Source: Temperatibacter sp965603205 (GTDB taxonomy: Bacteria; Pseudomonadota; Alphaproteobacteria; Sphingomonadales; Kordiimonadaceae). Taken from it: a stretch of 64,000 nucleotides of DNA. The notes beneath the pieces were generated by a model that was not told where the DNA came from, did not search any database, and was given only the letters and a program-made list of their open reading frames with translations. Location of the stretch: assembly GCA_965603205.1 (NCBI GenBank), contig CBFDCC010000004.1, positions 1 through 64,000 of the forward strand, read 5' to 3'. Both the position numbers and the translations under genes were made by a program. Positions 53,501 to 61,468 of the stretch are shown piece by piece. The stretch's first letter is position 1. Each line of letters begins with the position of its first letter.

Positions 53501-53897
53501 GTAGTACGCTCCCTGCTCTTGTTTTACTGCTCGGGTCTTTGCTGCTCTTTTTATCTCTTATAGTTGGTAATAAAATCTGCTGGTTTCCCCTTGCCTTCAC
53601 ACCCTCTGGGCGATAAGGAATAACGGAAGGATTGGTGATAATTTGCTCAGCTGATGGGGGCATCAATGCGAGAAACCTCAGCGATTTATCCTGCAAGCTA
53701 CTCGGCGTCGTTAGATAAGCCCACTCAGCATTTAAAACGTGCATAGCATTGCGGTGCTCGCTGATTTCAACGGCAAGCAACTCCACATCCTGTTTTTTAT
53801 CTTGTACTTTTGCCTTGATCTGAAGCACCGTAGCGCCCGAAGCCACAGCTGCGATAATTGCAACCCAAGTGAATATCTTTGAAGATGATTTAGCCAT
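53484..53897 (-). CDS. ftsL: cell division protein FtsL
   Basis: A small bitopic divisome protein assigned from its place between rsmH and ftsI and its shape: one membrane helix (residues 7-28), then a coiled-coil heptad region (QDVELLAVEISEHRNAMHVLNAEWAYL) with the NAEWAYLT..SLQ motif seen in alphaproteobacterial FtsL. The start at 53897 is set by GGAGGTG 5 bases upstream; it overlaps rsmH by 8 bases. 137 residues. Confidence 0.88.
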   Translation of the reverse strand: MAKSSSKIFTWVAIIAAVASGATVLQIKAKVQDKKQDVELLAVEISEHRNAMHVLNAEWAYLTTPSSLQDKSLRFLALMPPSAEQIITNPSVIPYRPEGVKARGNQQILLPTIRDKKSSKDPSSKTRAGSVLHEHDV

Positions 53898-54897
53898 GCG
53901 GCACCTCCACTTTTGGAGCCTGAGCGGGCGCATCCGTGCGCTCTGCTACGCGCAACTTTGCCGAACGCGACCTTGGATTACGTGTCGCCTCCTCATCGGT
54001 TGGCTTAACGGCGCCTTTTTTCTTTAAATGGAATGTTGGCTCTGGCCCTTTGTCCATTATCATCGGCATATGGCGCGATCCGCTAGAGATCCGACCACTA
54101 CGCTCAGCCATAAATTGCTTCACAATACGATCTTCCAGTGAATGGAAAGCCACAACCACCAAACGACCACCGGGTTTTAGCAAACGCTCAGCCGCATAAA
54201 GGCCGCGCTCCAACTCACCCAACTCGTCATTGATATAAATACGCAGCGCCTGAAATGTGCGCGTGGCAGGGTGAATCATCTTCTTGCCCTTAACGCGTTT
54301 ATAACCAACGGCTCTGCCGACAACCTCTGCAAAGCGTGATGTGGTTGTGATCGCCCCCTCTTCACGTGCGCGTAGAATTGCAGAGGCAATTTTATATGCC
54401 TTTTTCTCTTCGCCAAAATTATAAATAATATTAGCAATATCATCTTGCTCATATGTATTAACAATATCAGCGGCCGTCTTACCCTCATCGCCCATACGCA
54501 TATCTAATGGGCCATCAGCTTGAAACGAGAAACCACGATGCGCCTCATTCAATTGATAGGATGAAACGCCAATATCCAATACAACGCCATCGACTAACTC
54601 TTCGCCAGCATCCGCTAGCAGCTGATCCATGTTACCAAAACAGCCTTTAAGAATGTCAAACCTATCACCAAATTCAGCCTTAAAGGCCTCTGCGCGGATA
54701 ATCGCGTCAGGATCACGGTCGATACCAAATAATTTACAGTCAGCCGCATCTAATATATTACGGCTATATCCACCCGCCCCAAATGTACCATCAACAATCA
54801 CCTCTCCCGCCTTGGGCGCGAGGGCTGTTAAAACTTCGTCCATTAGGACGGGGATATGTACGGGGTCTACTGTCTGGTTCTTGTTCACGGAGGTCAT
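53890..54897 (-). CDS. rsmH: 16S rRNA (cytosine1402-N4)-methyltransferase
   Basis: Methylates C1402 in the 30S P site. It has HIPVLMDEVLTALAP, VDGTFGAGGYSR (SAM loop), FGIDRDPDAI, GVVLDIGVSSYQL and FHSLEDRIVKQFM. 335 residues. It starts inside the mraZ end (4-base overlap). Confidence 0.97.
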   Translation of the reverse strand: MTSVNKNQTVDPVHIPVLMDEVLTALAPKAGEVIVDGTFGAGGYSRNILDAADCKLFGIDRDPDAIIRAEAFKAEFGDRFDILKGCFGNMDQLLADAGEELVDGVVLDIGVSSYQLNEAHRGFSFQADGPLDMRMGDEGKTAADIVNTYEQDDIANIIYNFGEEKKAYKIASAILRAREEGAITTTSRFAEVVGRAVGYKRVKGKKMIHPATRTFQALRIYINDELGELERGLYAAERLLKPGGRLVVVAFHSLEDRIVKQFMAERSGRISSGSRHMPMIMDKGPEPTFHLKKKGAVKPTDEEATRNPRSRSAKLRVAERTDAPAQAPKVEVPHG

Positions 54898-55376
54898 TCA
54901 CGGCCTCCAGAAGTCGGTAAAGGCTTTAGGCCTATTGCCGCAGCTCCAGCGACTATACGTCTTTGTTCGCCTTGAGCTTCAAACACTTCAGGGTTCCAGA
55001 TGCGAAACTTTTTACCCATACCAACAAAGGTAGCGTTAGCCTCAATACCAGCAAACTCACATAAAGCGGGCGGCAACATAATACGCCCCTCTGGATCAAA
55101 TTGCAGCGGGGTACTACCACCCAGAATTTCTTCTGCCATTGCATCATGTTCAGTTGAAAAGGGACCAAAATCGTTATTAAAATGTTCTGTAATACGCTCT
55201 AGGTAGGCCATATCGGCACCTTCGATACACTGAACACCAAAGGGCTTATATAGGACTACACCGGGGAAATGATTACCAGAAGCAGGGGCATGAACCGAAG
55301 AGCGAAAAGAAGCAGGAACCGAAATACGGCCCTTCTTATCAATCTTATTCGTATATGTGGACAGGAAAAATGCCAT
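54894..55376 (-). CDS. mraZ: transcriptional regulator MraZ
   Basis: An AbrB-fold DNA-binding protein that represses the dcw cluster in E. coli. Two tandem MraZ domains are visible: KIDKKGRISVPASFR and the later LQFDPEGRIMLPPALCEFAGI, each with the D..GR...P signature. 160 residues. First gene of the cluster; AGGGGG lies about 10 bases before the ATG. Possible binding boxes lie upstream. Confidence 0.96.
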   Translation of the reverse strand: MAFFLSTYTNKIDKKGRISVPASFRSSVHAPASGNHFPGVVLYKPFGVQCIEGADMAYLERITEHFNNDFGPFSTEHDAMAEEILGGSTPLQFDPEGRIMLPPALCEFAGIEANATFVGMGKKFRIWNPEVFEAQGEQRRIVAGAAAIGLKPLPTSGGRE

Positions 55377-55420
55377 TCCCTTTAGTCCCCCTAAGTTCCC
55401 TCCCTAAGCACGTGAATTTT

Positions 55421-55462
55421 CACAGTATTCGATACACCCTATTGCACCGTATTCTCGCACCC
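55421..55462 (-). promoter_or_regulatory. direct repeats near the mraZ promoter
   Basis: On the minus strand, GGGTG, 4-5 bases, AATAC, one base, GTG occurs twice, 24 bases apart (55445-55462 and 55421-55439), 45-86 bases before the mraZ start. It may bind a regulator. Confidence 0.4.
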
Positions 55463-55536
55463 TTTTAAAATCACTTTTGGTAACTTGGATTTTTTAAGGC
55501 GCAGCACTTAGACCCAAATCGTCATTTGGTTCCCTA

Positions 55537-55592
55537 TGGGATAACATGGGTAAACATAGGGGTCAAATGGTTTTATATGGGATTTTCATGGG
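55537..55592 (+). promoter_or_regulatory. candidate MraZ boxes (TGGG repeats)
   Basis: TGGGA, TGGGT and TAGGG begin at 55537, 55547 and 55557, exactly 10 bases apart. Two more TGGG units begin at 55578 and 55589. MraZ is known to bind TGGGN repeats with 5-base spacers. They lie 160-215 bases before mraZ and on the strand opposite the gene. Confidence 0.45.
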
Positions 55593-55812
55593 TTTAGGCC
55601 ATAATTCAAAATGATCGAAAATGGCAAAAACAAGCGAGAACAAGGGGATAGAAAAATACTACCCACATATGTTCTTGATACGTTCTACTTTAATTAAATT
55701 ATGCCCCTAAGGCTTTGAGGGGCGATCATGGGAGAGTGTGGGCAGGTATTAGCCATAAACTGTTCAAATTTAGGCATTTCCCAAAAGACTCGGGGGATAG
55801 CCATCACAAATT

Positions 55813-55912
55813 CACTCGTCACTCCGGACAGCGAAGCGTGATCTGGAGTCCATTTATCCGTCAAAAAATTCTTTCTAGGATACACATGGATTCCAGCTCG
55901 TAGGCTGGAATG
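55813..55912. repeat. palindromic MITE-like intergenic repeat
   Basis: CGTCACTCC at the left and GGAATGACA at the right, with GGAGTCCAT and CATGGATTCC arms inside, arranged as in the repeat at 16964. No coding potential. Confidence 0.7.
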
Positions 55913-55924
55913 ACAATTGGTGGT

Positions 55925-55965
55925 AAAAAAAGGCGCCCCTCAATAATGAAGAGCGCCTTTTAAAA
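55925..55965 (-). terminator. intrinsic terminator of the metalloprotease gene
   Basis: AAAAGGCGC and GCGCCTTTT arms with an AT-rich loop, and a T-run on the minus strand, 20-60 bases past the stop. Confidence 0.85.
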
Positions 55966-55982
55966 ACAAGATACTGATAAGT

Positions 55983-58466
55983 TTAGTTGTTACCCATCAT
56001 ATCAACAGTGTCACAGTGCCAGCATTGCTCAGTTGTAGCACCAATGGGGCTACCCGGCGGCGTCTTTGGCGCTGATGGCATTTTAACCGCTGGTGTTTTT
56101 GCCTTAGCAAGCGTGTCATCAAGACGTGCGATAAGCTGGAGGGCGTGCGCTTTCCCCTGACCACGGACAGAGGATAGCTTGCGACGAAGCTGACTTAGGC
56201 CGTTACGCGCAGCACCGCGCGCCTGTGTCACCACATCATTGTTGTACACCAAACCTGATAGGCTGGCGATTAACTGCTCGCTTACCACTTGTTGGATCAT
56301 CAATGCGCGACCTTTGGCCTTATAGCCGCCATCTGTCACAGCTCCTACAACGCGGGATATAACACCAGATGCACCAATATGGCCGTCAACGCGCACCGAC
56401 TGCTGCACAAGCCTGTTGAGACGCGCAGGATGGAGTATCGCCCGCAGCCCCATATCAGCCGCCACTGAAACAGCCTTCATATGATCAAACATTGGCCCAG
56501 TCTCACCAGAGAATTTCTCGCGCGTAAACTGGCTATCCCCATTGGCAAAACCACTTGGTGACAAGATCATCAGCGCATCATCGCTAAGGTCAAGTTCTAC
56601 TACAGAAATGGTTTTCAGCATTTCTTCTAGCGCGCGTTCCTGATCAGTCCACGCCACATCGGCTGGACCTGTGCGACCATCACCTTGATGACGATAGCGG
56701 AAATCCATACCGCCCAACCATTTAGCGGCCGCTGCTAGCTGATAGCGGTGATATAAATATACAGGCACGATCTTAGTCTGTAATGCTTCATAGCTCTCAT
56801 CCTTGCGTAGGTTATACGCACCAAATCTGCTCAACGCTTTACGGCGCACAGCCATTTGATTGATCAGGCTATCAATAGCATTCGTACCATTATCCCATAC
56901 AGAACCATAAATATGAGCGTTGCTAATAGAGCGACTATGGCCGTCTGTCACATACCGTAGTCCAGCGACATCAGCGGCAGTAAGCAAGGCATTTTGTGCA
57001 GCAGTATCTGATACGCCGTCTGCGTATTCCCCGTAGAGGAAATTCACAGCCCAGTCATCCCAGCTACCCATGCCAACACCGTAAACGTCAGAGAAATCCA
57101 TCTCTTGCGTATCGTCCAGCGTTACATGCGGCGCAGGATAATCCATCACCGACGCACGACCACCATATGTTGAAGCCGCCATATTATGCGCAAAACCAAG
57201 CGGATGCCCTACCTCGTGTGCAGCTAACTGCCTGATACGTTGTAGCGCGAGTTCAACAGGATCATTTTTATCACCTGTACCCGTTTTAGCAGCACCGCCT
57301 AGGCCCTCGAATATTTTAATGTCTTGGCGTACACGTAGCGAGCCGAGCAGCACAACGCCGCGCAGCACTTCGCCTGTACGTGGATCAGTAACTGACGCGC
57401 CATAAGACCAGCCGCGCGTCGCACGGTGAACCCAGTTGATTACATTGTAACGTGCGTCAAGTGGATGCACACCTTCTGGCAGAACCTCTGCGCGGAAGCC
57501 GCCCTTGAACCCAGCCTTATCAAAAGCTGTTGCCCACCAATTAGCGCCTTCGACCAGCGCGCTACGAATAGGCTCTGGTGCGCCGTTATCCACATAGAAA
57601 ACAATCGGCTTAATCACCTTGCCGCTTGCATCCTTTTGCAGGCGGAAACGACGCGCTAAATGCGTAACAGTATCACCAGCGAGCGACGATGACATATCAA
57701 CATAATTCATAGATATCGTAGAGGCGCGCTCATCGCTGATACGCGTTTTATACTTATCATCTGGTAATTTCAAAAGAGTTGTATGAGCAATAAGCGTCAC
57801 ACTATTTGGCACAGGTGTTGTTGTACGCACCTCTTTGCCTGGCTTACTGCTCGTGAATGTTTGCCACGCATCAAACTCCAGATTAATTGGGAAGGCATGT
57901 GCCTCTCTCGTCTTAACGAATGAACGATCCTTGGCTAATTTAAAGCTACCCTGATCTACCTTCTTTAAGCGCGCACTCACACCCACATCATCACGCAATA
58001 AGAAGCTTGTGATATCAATGAGTAGATGACCTGTTGCAGTATCCGTCGCCACAATCGGTGTCGACCAAATCATACTGGTAGCAAAACTAGTTTCCACAGC
58101 CTTTTTCTCTAGCGGATTATCCGCTGTTGCACGGTAGCGGGTGTTTTCAATGAAAGCCGCTACTTTATCGCCAATTTGTTCAAAGCGCAGTAACTTACCG
58201 CCCGATGGGACACTGCGATCAAGCCCAACAGGATTAGAACCAAGCCCCGCCGTTAGATAAGTGGCATATATATAGCGACCAACAACACCCGTTTTCATAT
58301 CAGGTTTATCCAGCGCCAAATAGACTTTAGCCTTAGCGTGATCCACATAAGTGGTGATCAGGCCGTCTTTTTTCTCTAGCCCAGATATGGTCTTGTTAAA
58401 ATCAGCTGCAAAAGTCGTTGCGGACAGTAAAACTACTGCTAGTGCAGCCTTAAACATATTCATCAT
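55983..58466 (-). CDS. secreted zinc metalloprotease, DUF5117/DUF4953-like metzincin
   Basis: 827 residues with a signal peptide (ending TTFAADF). The extended zinc motif HEVGHPLGFAH is near residue 417, followed by a Met-turn (SVMDYPAP), as in metzincins. The N-terminal domain with VYLALDKPDMKTGVVGRYIYATYL and the large C-terminal region match bacterial DUF5117/DUF4953 zinc-dependent metalloproteases, whose substrates are unknown. Two Cys near the end (CWHC). ATG at 58466 is preferred to the in-frame TTG at 58472. Own terminator; monocistronic. Confidence 0.88.
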   Translation of the reverse strand: MMNMFKAALAVVLLSATTFAADFNKTISGLEKKDGLITTYVDHAKAKVYLALDKPDMKTGVVGRYIYATYLTAGLGSNPVGLDRSVPSGGKLLRFEQIGDKVAAFIENTRYRATADNPLEKKAVETSFATSMIWSTPIVATDTATGHLLIDITSFLLRDDVGVSARLKKVDQGSFKLAKDRSFVKTREAHAFPINLEFDAWQTFTSSKPGKEVRTTTPVPNSVTLIAHTTLLKLPDDKYKTRISDERASTISMNYVDMSSSLAGDTVTHLARRFRLQKDASGKVIKPIVFYVDNGAPEPIRSALVEGANWWATAFDKAGFKGGFRAEVLPEGVHPLDARYNVINWVHRATRGWSYGASVTDPRTGEVLRGVVLLGSLRVRQDIKIFEGLGGAAKTGTGDKNDPVELALQRIRQLAAHEVGHPLGFAHNMAASTYGGRASVMDYPAPHVTLDDTQEMDFSDVYGVGMGSWDDWAVNFLYGEYADGVSDTAAQNALLTAADVAGLRYVTDGHSRSISNAHIYGSVWDNGTNAIDSLINQMAVRRKALSRFGAYNLRKDESYEALQTKIVPVYLYHRYQLAAAAKWLGGMDFRYRHQGDGRTGPADVAWTDQERALEEMLKTISVVELDLSDDALMILSPSGFANGDSQFTREKFSGETGPMFDHMKAVSVAADMGLRAILHPARLNRLVQQSVRVDGHIGASGVISRVVGAVTDGGYKAKGRALMIQQVVSEQLIASLSGLVYNNDVVTQARGAARNGLSQLRRKLSSVRGQGKAHALQLIARLDDTLAKAKTPAVKMPSAPKTPPGSPIGATTEQCWHCDTVDMMGNN

Positions 58467-58551
58467 ACTCAAAGTCCTCTCAAAGGTTTAAATATGCGTA
58501 ACGCCTTTTGTCAGAATTGAAAACAAAAAAGTGAGGAAGTTAGAAAACCAT

Positions 58552-58616
58552 AGGCAAAGCCGTACCGAGCGCCAACGCCTTAGACGGGGAGGCGGCGACC
58601 ATTCGCCGATACTGAG
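58552..58616. repeat. diverged copy of the 64-bp repeat
   Basis: It carries GCAAAGCCGTACCGAGC, then GGAGGCGGCGACCATTCGCCG and ACTGAG, matching the unit of the array at 59059 with changes in between. It lies immediately 3' of rnpB. Confidence 0.7.
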
Positions 58617-58624
58617 AAAAAATA

Positions 58625-59010
<386 letters not shown>

Positions 59011-59346
59011 AAGGGTGTTTGCCACAAATGGAAATGTTTATCAAGAAATACTCAGTTATTTAGGGCGAAGCCCGTACCGACCAAGTGGGAGGCGGCGACC
59101 ATTCGCCGTTACTGAGATATAATTTAGGGCGAAGCCCGTACCGACCAAGTGGGAGGCGGCGACCATTCGCCGTTACTGAGATATAATTTAAGGCGAAGCC
59201 CGTACCGACCAAGTGGGAGGCGGCGACCATTCGCCGTTACTTAATATATCTATATATATAATAACCTAAAATCTCATCTTCTTCTTGAACTTGCCACAAT
59301 CTTGGGGCAGAGTGCGCCAACATTAAACAGCGGATAAAATCATCTC
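59011..59346. other. rnpB upstream region
   Basis: 336 bases holding the rnpB promoter zone, three tandem 64-bp repeats and a TA-rich stretch (59243-59262) before the small lipoprotein gene. Confidence 0.5.
59059..59245. repeat. tandem array, three copies of a 64-bp unit
   Basis: Units start at 59059, 59123 and 59187 and are almost identical; the third ends early. Each contains a GGGC/GCCC hairpin (loop GAA) and a GGCGA/TCGCC hairpin (loop CCAT). The period equals that of the array at 1-119. Confidence 0.92.
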
Positions 59347-59553
59347 ATGAAAAAATTACTTATATTAGCCTCTCTCATCTCTCTTTCGGCCTGTGGCAGT
59401 GATGGTGATGCAATCATTTTTGATACAACACTAGGCCCTCGCACAAAAGAGCAAATTAAAACATTGCCAGGCGATTTGCGCGGCGACAAAGCTAACGCAA
59501 GAGTATCCGTTGAGGCATTAAAAGGTGAAGGTCTTGAGTCTGAAGGAATTTAA
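59347..59553 (+). CDS. small lipoprotein (68 aa)
   Basis: A signal peptide with lipobox LSAC (lipidated Cys at residue 16). The mature part is about 52 polar residues, with TTLGPRTKEQIKTLPGDL. The ribosome-binding site is weak. It is convergent with the TetR gene, 4 bases from its stop. Family not recognised with certainty; similar short lipoproteins occur in Alphaproteobacteria. Confidence 0.72.
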   Translation: MKKLLILASLISLSACGSDGDAIIFDTTLGPRTKEQIKTLPGDLRGDKANARVSVEALKGEGLESEGI

Positions 59554-59557
59554 GTCC

Positions 59558-60202
59558 TTAAACTTTCCTATATATTTTTAAAAATGCGTCCACGCTTTCA
59601 ACTACGCTGTCTTCAACCTCTTCATCGCTAACATGCGATATCAGGCCTATAGCTAGCCTGAAGTGGAAAATGCCCTTCAATAGCGATATTAATTGGATTG
59701 CGGCTTTAGTAACATCTTTAATCTCAAGTTCACCTTTTACCACCCAATGATCAAGATAATCTTTTAGACGACCAATCATAATTTCAGGGCCTGCCGCCCA
59801 AAATAATTTAGCTAATTTATCATCCTTAGCAGCCGTACTACTTAGTAAACGAAAAACGCTAATAGCGTCATCACTCACAAACATATGCCCCAACGCCAAG
59901 GACATTTTACTTAAACCTTCACGTAGGGGCAGTTCGTCGATTGATTCTATGACAGTATCTGGGAAATATTCCTCGCATCTCAGCCTAATAGCCTCGGAGA
60001 ATAATTGTTCCTTATTAGAAAAATGACCATAGACAGTTTGCTTTGACACACAGGCGCGTCTGGCAATTTCATCCATACTAGCATTATCAAAACCATTTTC
60101 TAAAAATAGATTAGATGCCGCAGCAAGTATGGATTGATTCTTCTCAGAACTACGCGGCCTCCCCCGAATTCCTACTGCTTTTATTTCAGTTTGTGCTGAC
60201 AT
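59558..60202 (-). CDS. TetR/AcrR family transcriptional regulator
   Basis: 214 residues. The N-terminal helix-turn-helix (about 20-66) reads SILAAASNLFLENGF...DEIARRACVSKQTVYGHFSNKEQLF, typical of AcrR-like repressors. The C-terminal ligand domain is not specific. It is divergent from the efflux genes, with a palindrome between, so local repression of the pump is the likely role. The ligand is unknown. Confidence 0.92.
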   Translation of the reverse strand: MSAQTEIKAVGIRGRPRSSEKNQSILAAASNLFLENGFDNASMDEIARRACVSKQTVYGHFSNKEQLFSEAIRLRCEEYFPDTVIESIDELPLREGLSKMSLALGHMFVSDDAISVFRLLSSTAAKDDKLAKLFWAAGPEIMIGRLKDYLDHWVVKGELEIKDVTKAAIQLISLLKGIFHFRLAIGLISHVSDEEVEDSVVESVDAFLKIYRKV

Positions 60203-60284
60203 AATACCCTACGATCATCAATAATATTGTTTCTATGGTACTTGGCTAATGCGTATATGCATAGCACCTATTTATATTTAATAC

Positions 60285-60300
60285 TAGACTGTCTAGTCTA
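60285..60300. promoter_or_regulatory. candidate TetR operator
   Basis: TAGACT, GTCT, AGTCTA: a perfect 6-bp inverted repeat with a 4-base centre, in the 153-base gap between the divergent TetR and efflux adaptor genes, 56 bases before the adaptor start. Confidence 0.65.
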
Positions 60301-60355
60301 AAAATTGTATATAGCCTATTAATTAGAAAAATTCAGCGGCTTTGAGGATAAAGAA

Positions 60356-61456
60356 TTGCGTAACAAATTCATAATAATCGCTATATTAGCAGCGTTAATT
60401 GCTACAACAGTCTTAATGAGTCTATCCGTAGGCGACACTAAGGTTGAGACAGTACGCGACCCCATGCCCGTTAAGGTTACAACGGTAAAAATGCAAGATA
60501 GTTTTGAGGAATGGCGGTCATTCACAGGTAGAGCTACATCTGGACGCACAAGCCCGCTCGCCCTTGAAATGGCTGGGAAATTAACGGCTGTGCATGTGGA
60601 CATAGGGGCTAATGTCAAAAAAGGGCAAGCCTTAGCTACGATAGACACAGCACGTCTAAAAGCTGTTAAGCAACAAATTATGGCAGACAAGGCAGATATT
60701 TCTGCCAATCTTATGTTGGCCAAATCCACATTAAAACGCGCTAAAAAAACATTTACCCAAGGCCATCTATCTGAGCAACATTACGACGAAGCCAACACAC
60801 AAGTCACGAGCTTAGCTAGTAAATTAACCCGCGCTGAGGCGAATTTAACAGCAATTAATGTTGACCTTGATAGATCTATCATTAAGGCACCCTATGACGG
60901 CGTTATTACGCAGCGTCATGCCGATGAAGGTCGAGTAATACCTGCGGGCACGCCAATTCTTACAATCACTGAGATCAACCGCATGGAAGCTCATATCGGC
61001 ATACAGCCCCTATTAGCGCAGAAAATTGCAAACGGTAGCAAATTTCGACTTATTAACTCTGCTCGCGAAACGATCAAAGGTAGCGTACGGGCTGTTGTGC
61101 CAGTTATAGAGGGCGTAACACGCACCGTACTTATCACATTTGATCTAGGAGCTAATGAAGCGGCTGACGGCGAGTTGATAACTGTCCTTATCCGCAACGA
61201 GCTAAAAGCAACAGGTGCATGGGTACCCATCAGAGCGTTGGCGGCAGATGTGCGGGGTTTGTGGCGCCTTTATAAAGTTAACGCTGACAATAAAATCACC
61301 TTTGAAAATGTCCAAATACTCTATAGCGAAAAAGAAAATGCCTTCGTTAGCGGCACTATTTCCGATGGAGATAGAATAGTATCGAGCGGCATCAGTAAAC
61401 TAGCTGCTGGTGAGGCTGTTAAAATCGTTAACCTGACCACTAACAGTCAACAATAG
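60356..61456 (+). CDS. RND efflux periplasmic adaptor (HlyD/AcrA family)
   Basis: 366 residues. An N-terminal membrane anchor or signal (residues 3-22, no lipobox) precedes the lipoyl/hairpin domain, with LTAVHVDIGANVKKGQALATID, the coiled-coil hairpin (about 95-150) and DRSIIKAPYDGVITQRHADEG, then beta-barrel and membrane-proximal domains. TTG start, supported by GAGGA 7 bases upstream. It joins the RND permease to an outer-membrane channel. Operon with the permease. Confidence 0.91.
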   Translation: MRNKFIIIAILAALIATTVLMSLSVGDTKVETVRDPMPVKVTTVKMQDSFEEWRSFTGRATSGRTSPLALEMAGKLTAVHVDIGANVKKGQALATIDTARLKAVKQQIMADKADISANLMLAKSTLKRAKKTFTQGHLSEQHYDEANTQVTSLASKLTRAEANLTAINVDLDRSIIKAPYDGVITQRHADEGRVIPAGTPILTITEINRMEAHIGIQPLLAQKIANGSKFRLINSARETIKGSVRAVVPVIEGVTRTVLITFDLGANEAADGELITVLIRNELKATGAWVPIRALAADVRGLWRLYKVNADNKITFENVQILYSEKENAFVSGTISDGDRIVSSGISKLAAGEAVKIVNLTTNSQQ

Positions 61457-61468
61457 AGAGCTATATTC

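Larger units (their letters stand above)
55377..55982. other. mraZ upstream region
   Basis: About 600 bases. It holds direct repeats (55421-55462), TGGG boxes (55537-55592), a palindromic repeat (55813-55912) and the metalloprotease terminator (55925-55965). The segment 55600-55810 shows no gene or clear site. Confidence 0.6.

Noticed and set aside
59059..59245. CRISPR array
   Set aside because: Units are whole 64-bp tandem copies with no unique spacers, and no cas genes are near.
60319..60729. 136-codon minus-strand ORF
   Set aside because: It is antisense to the efflux adaptor, which has clear family motifs, and has no recognisable features.
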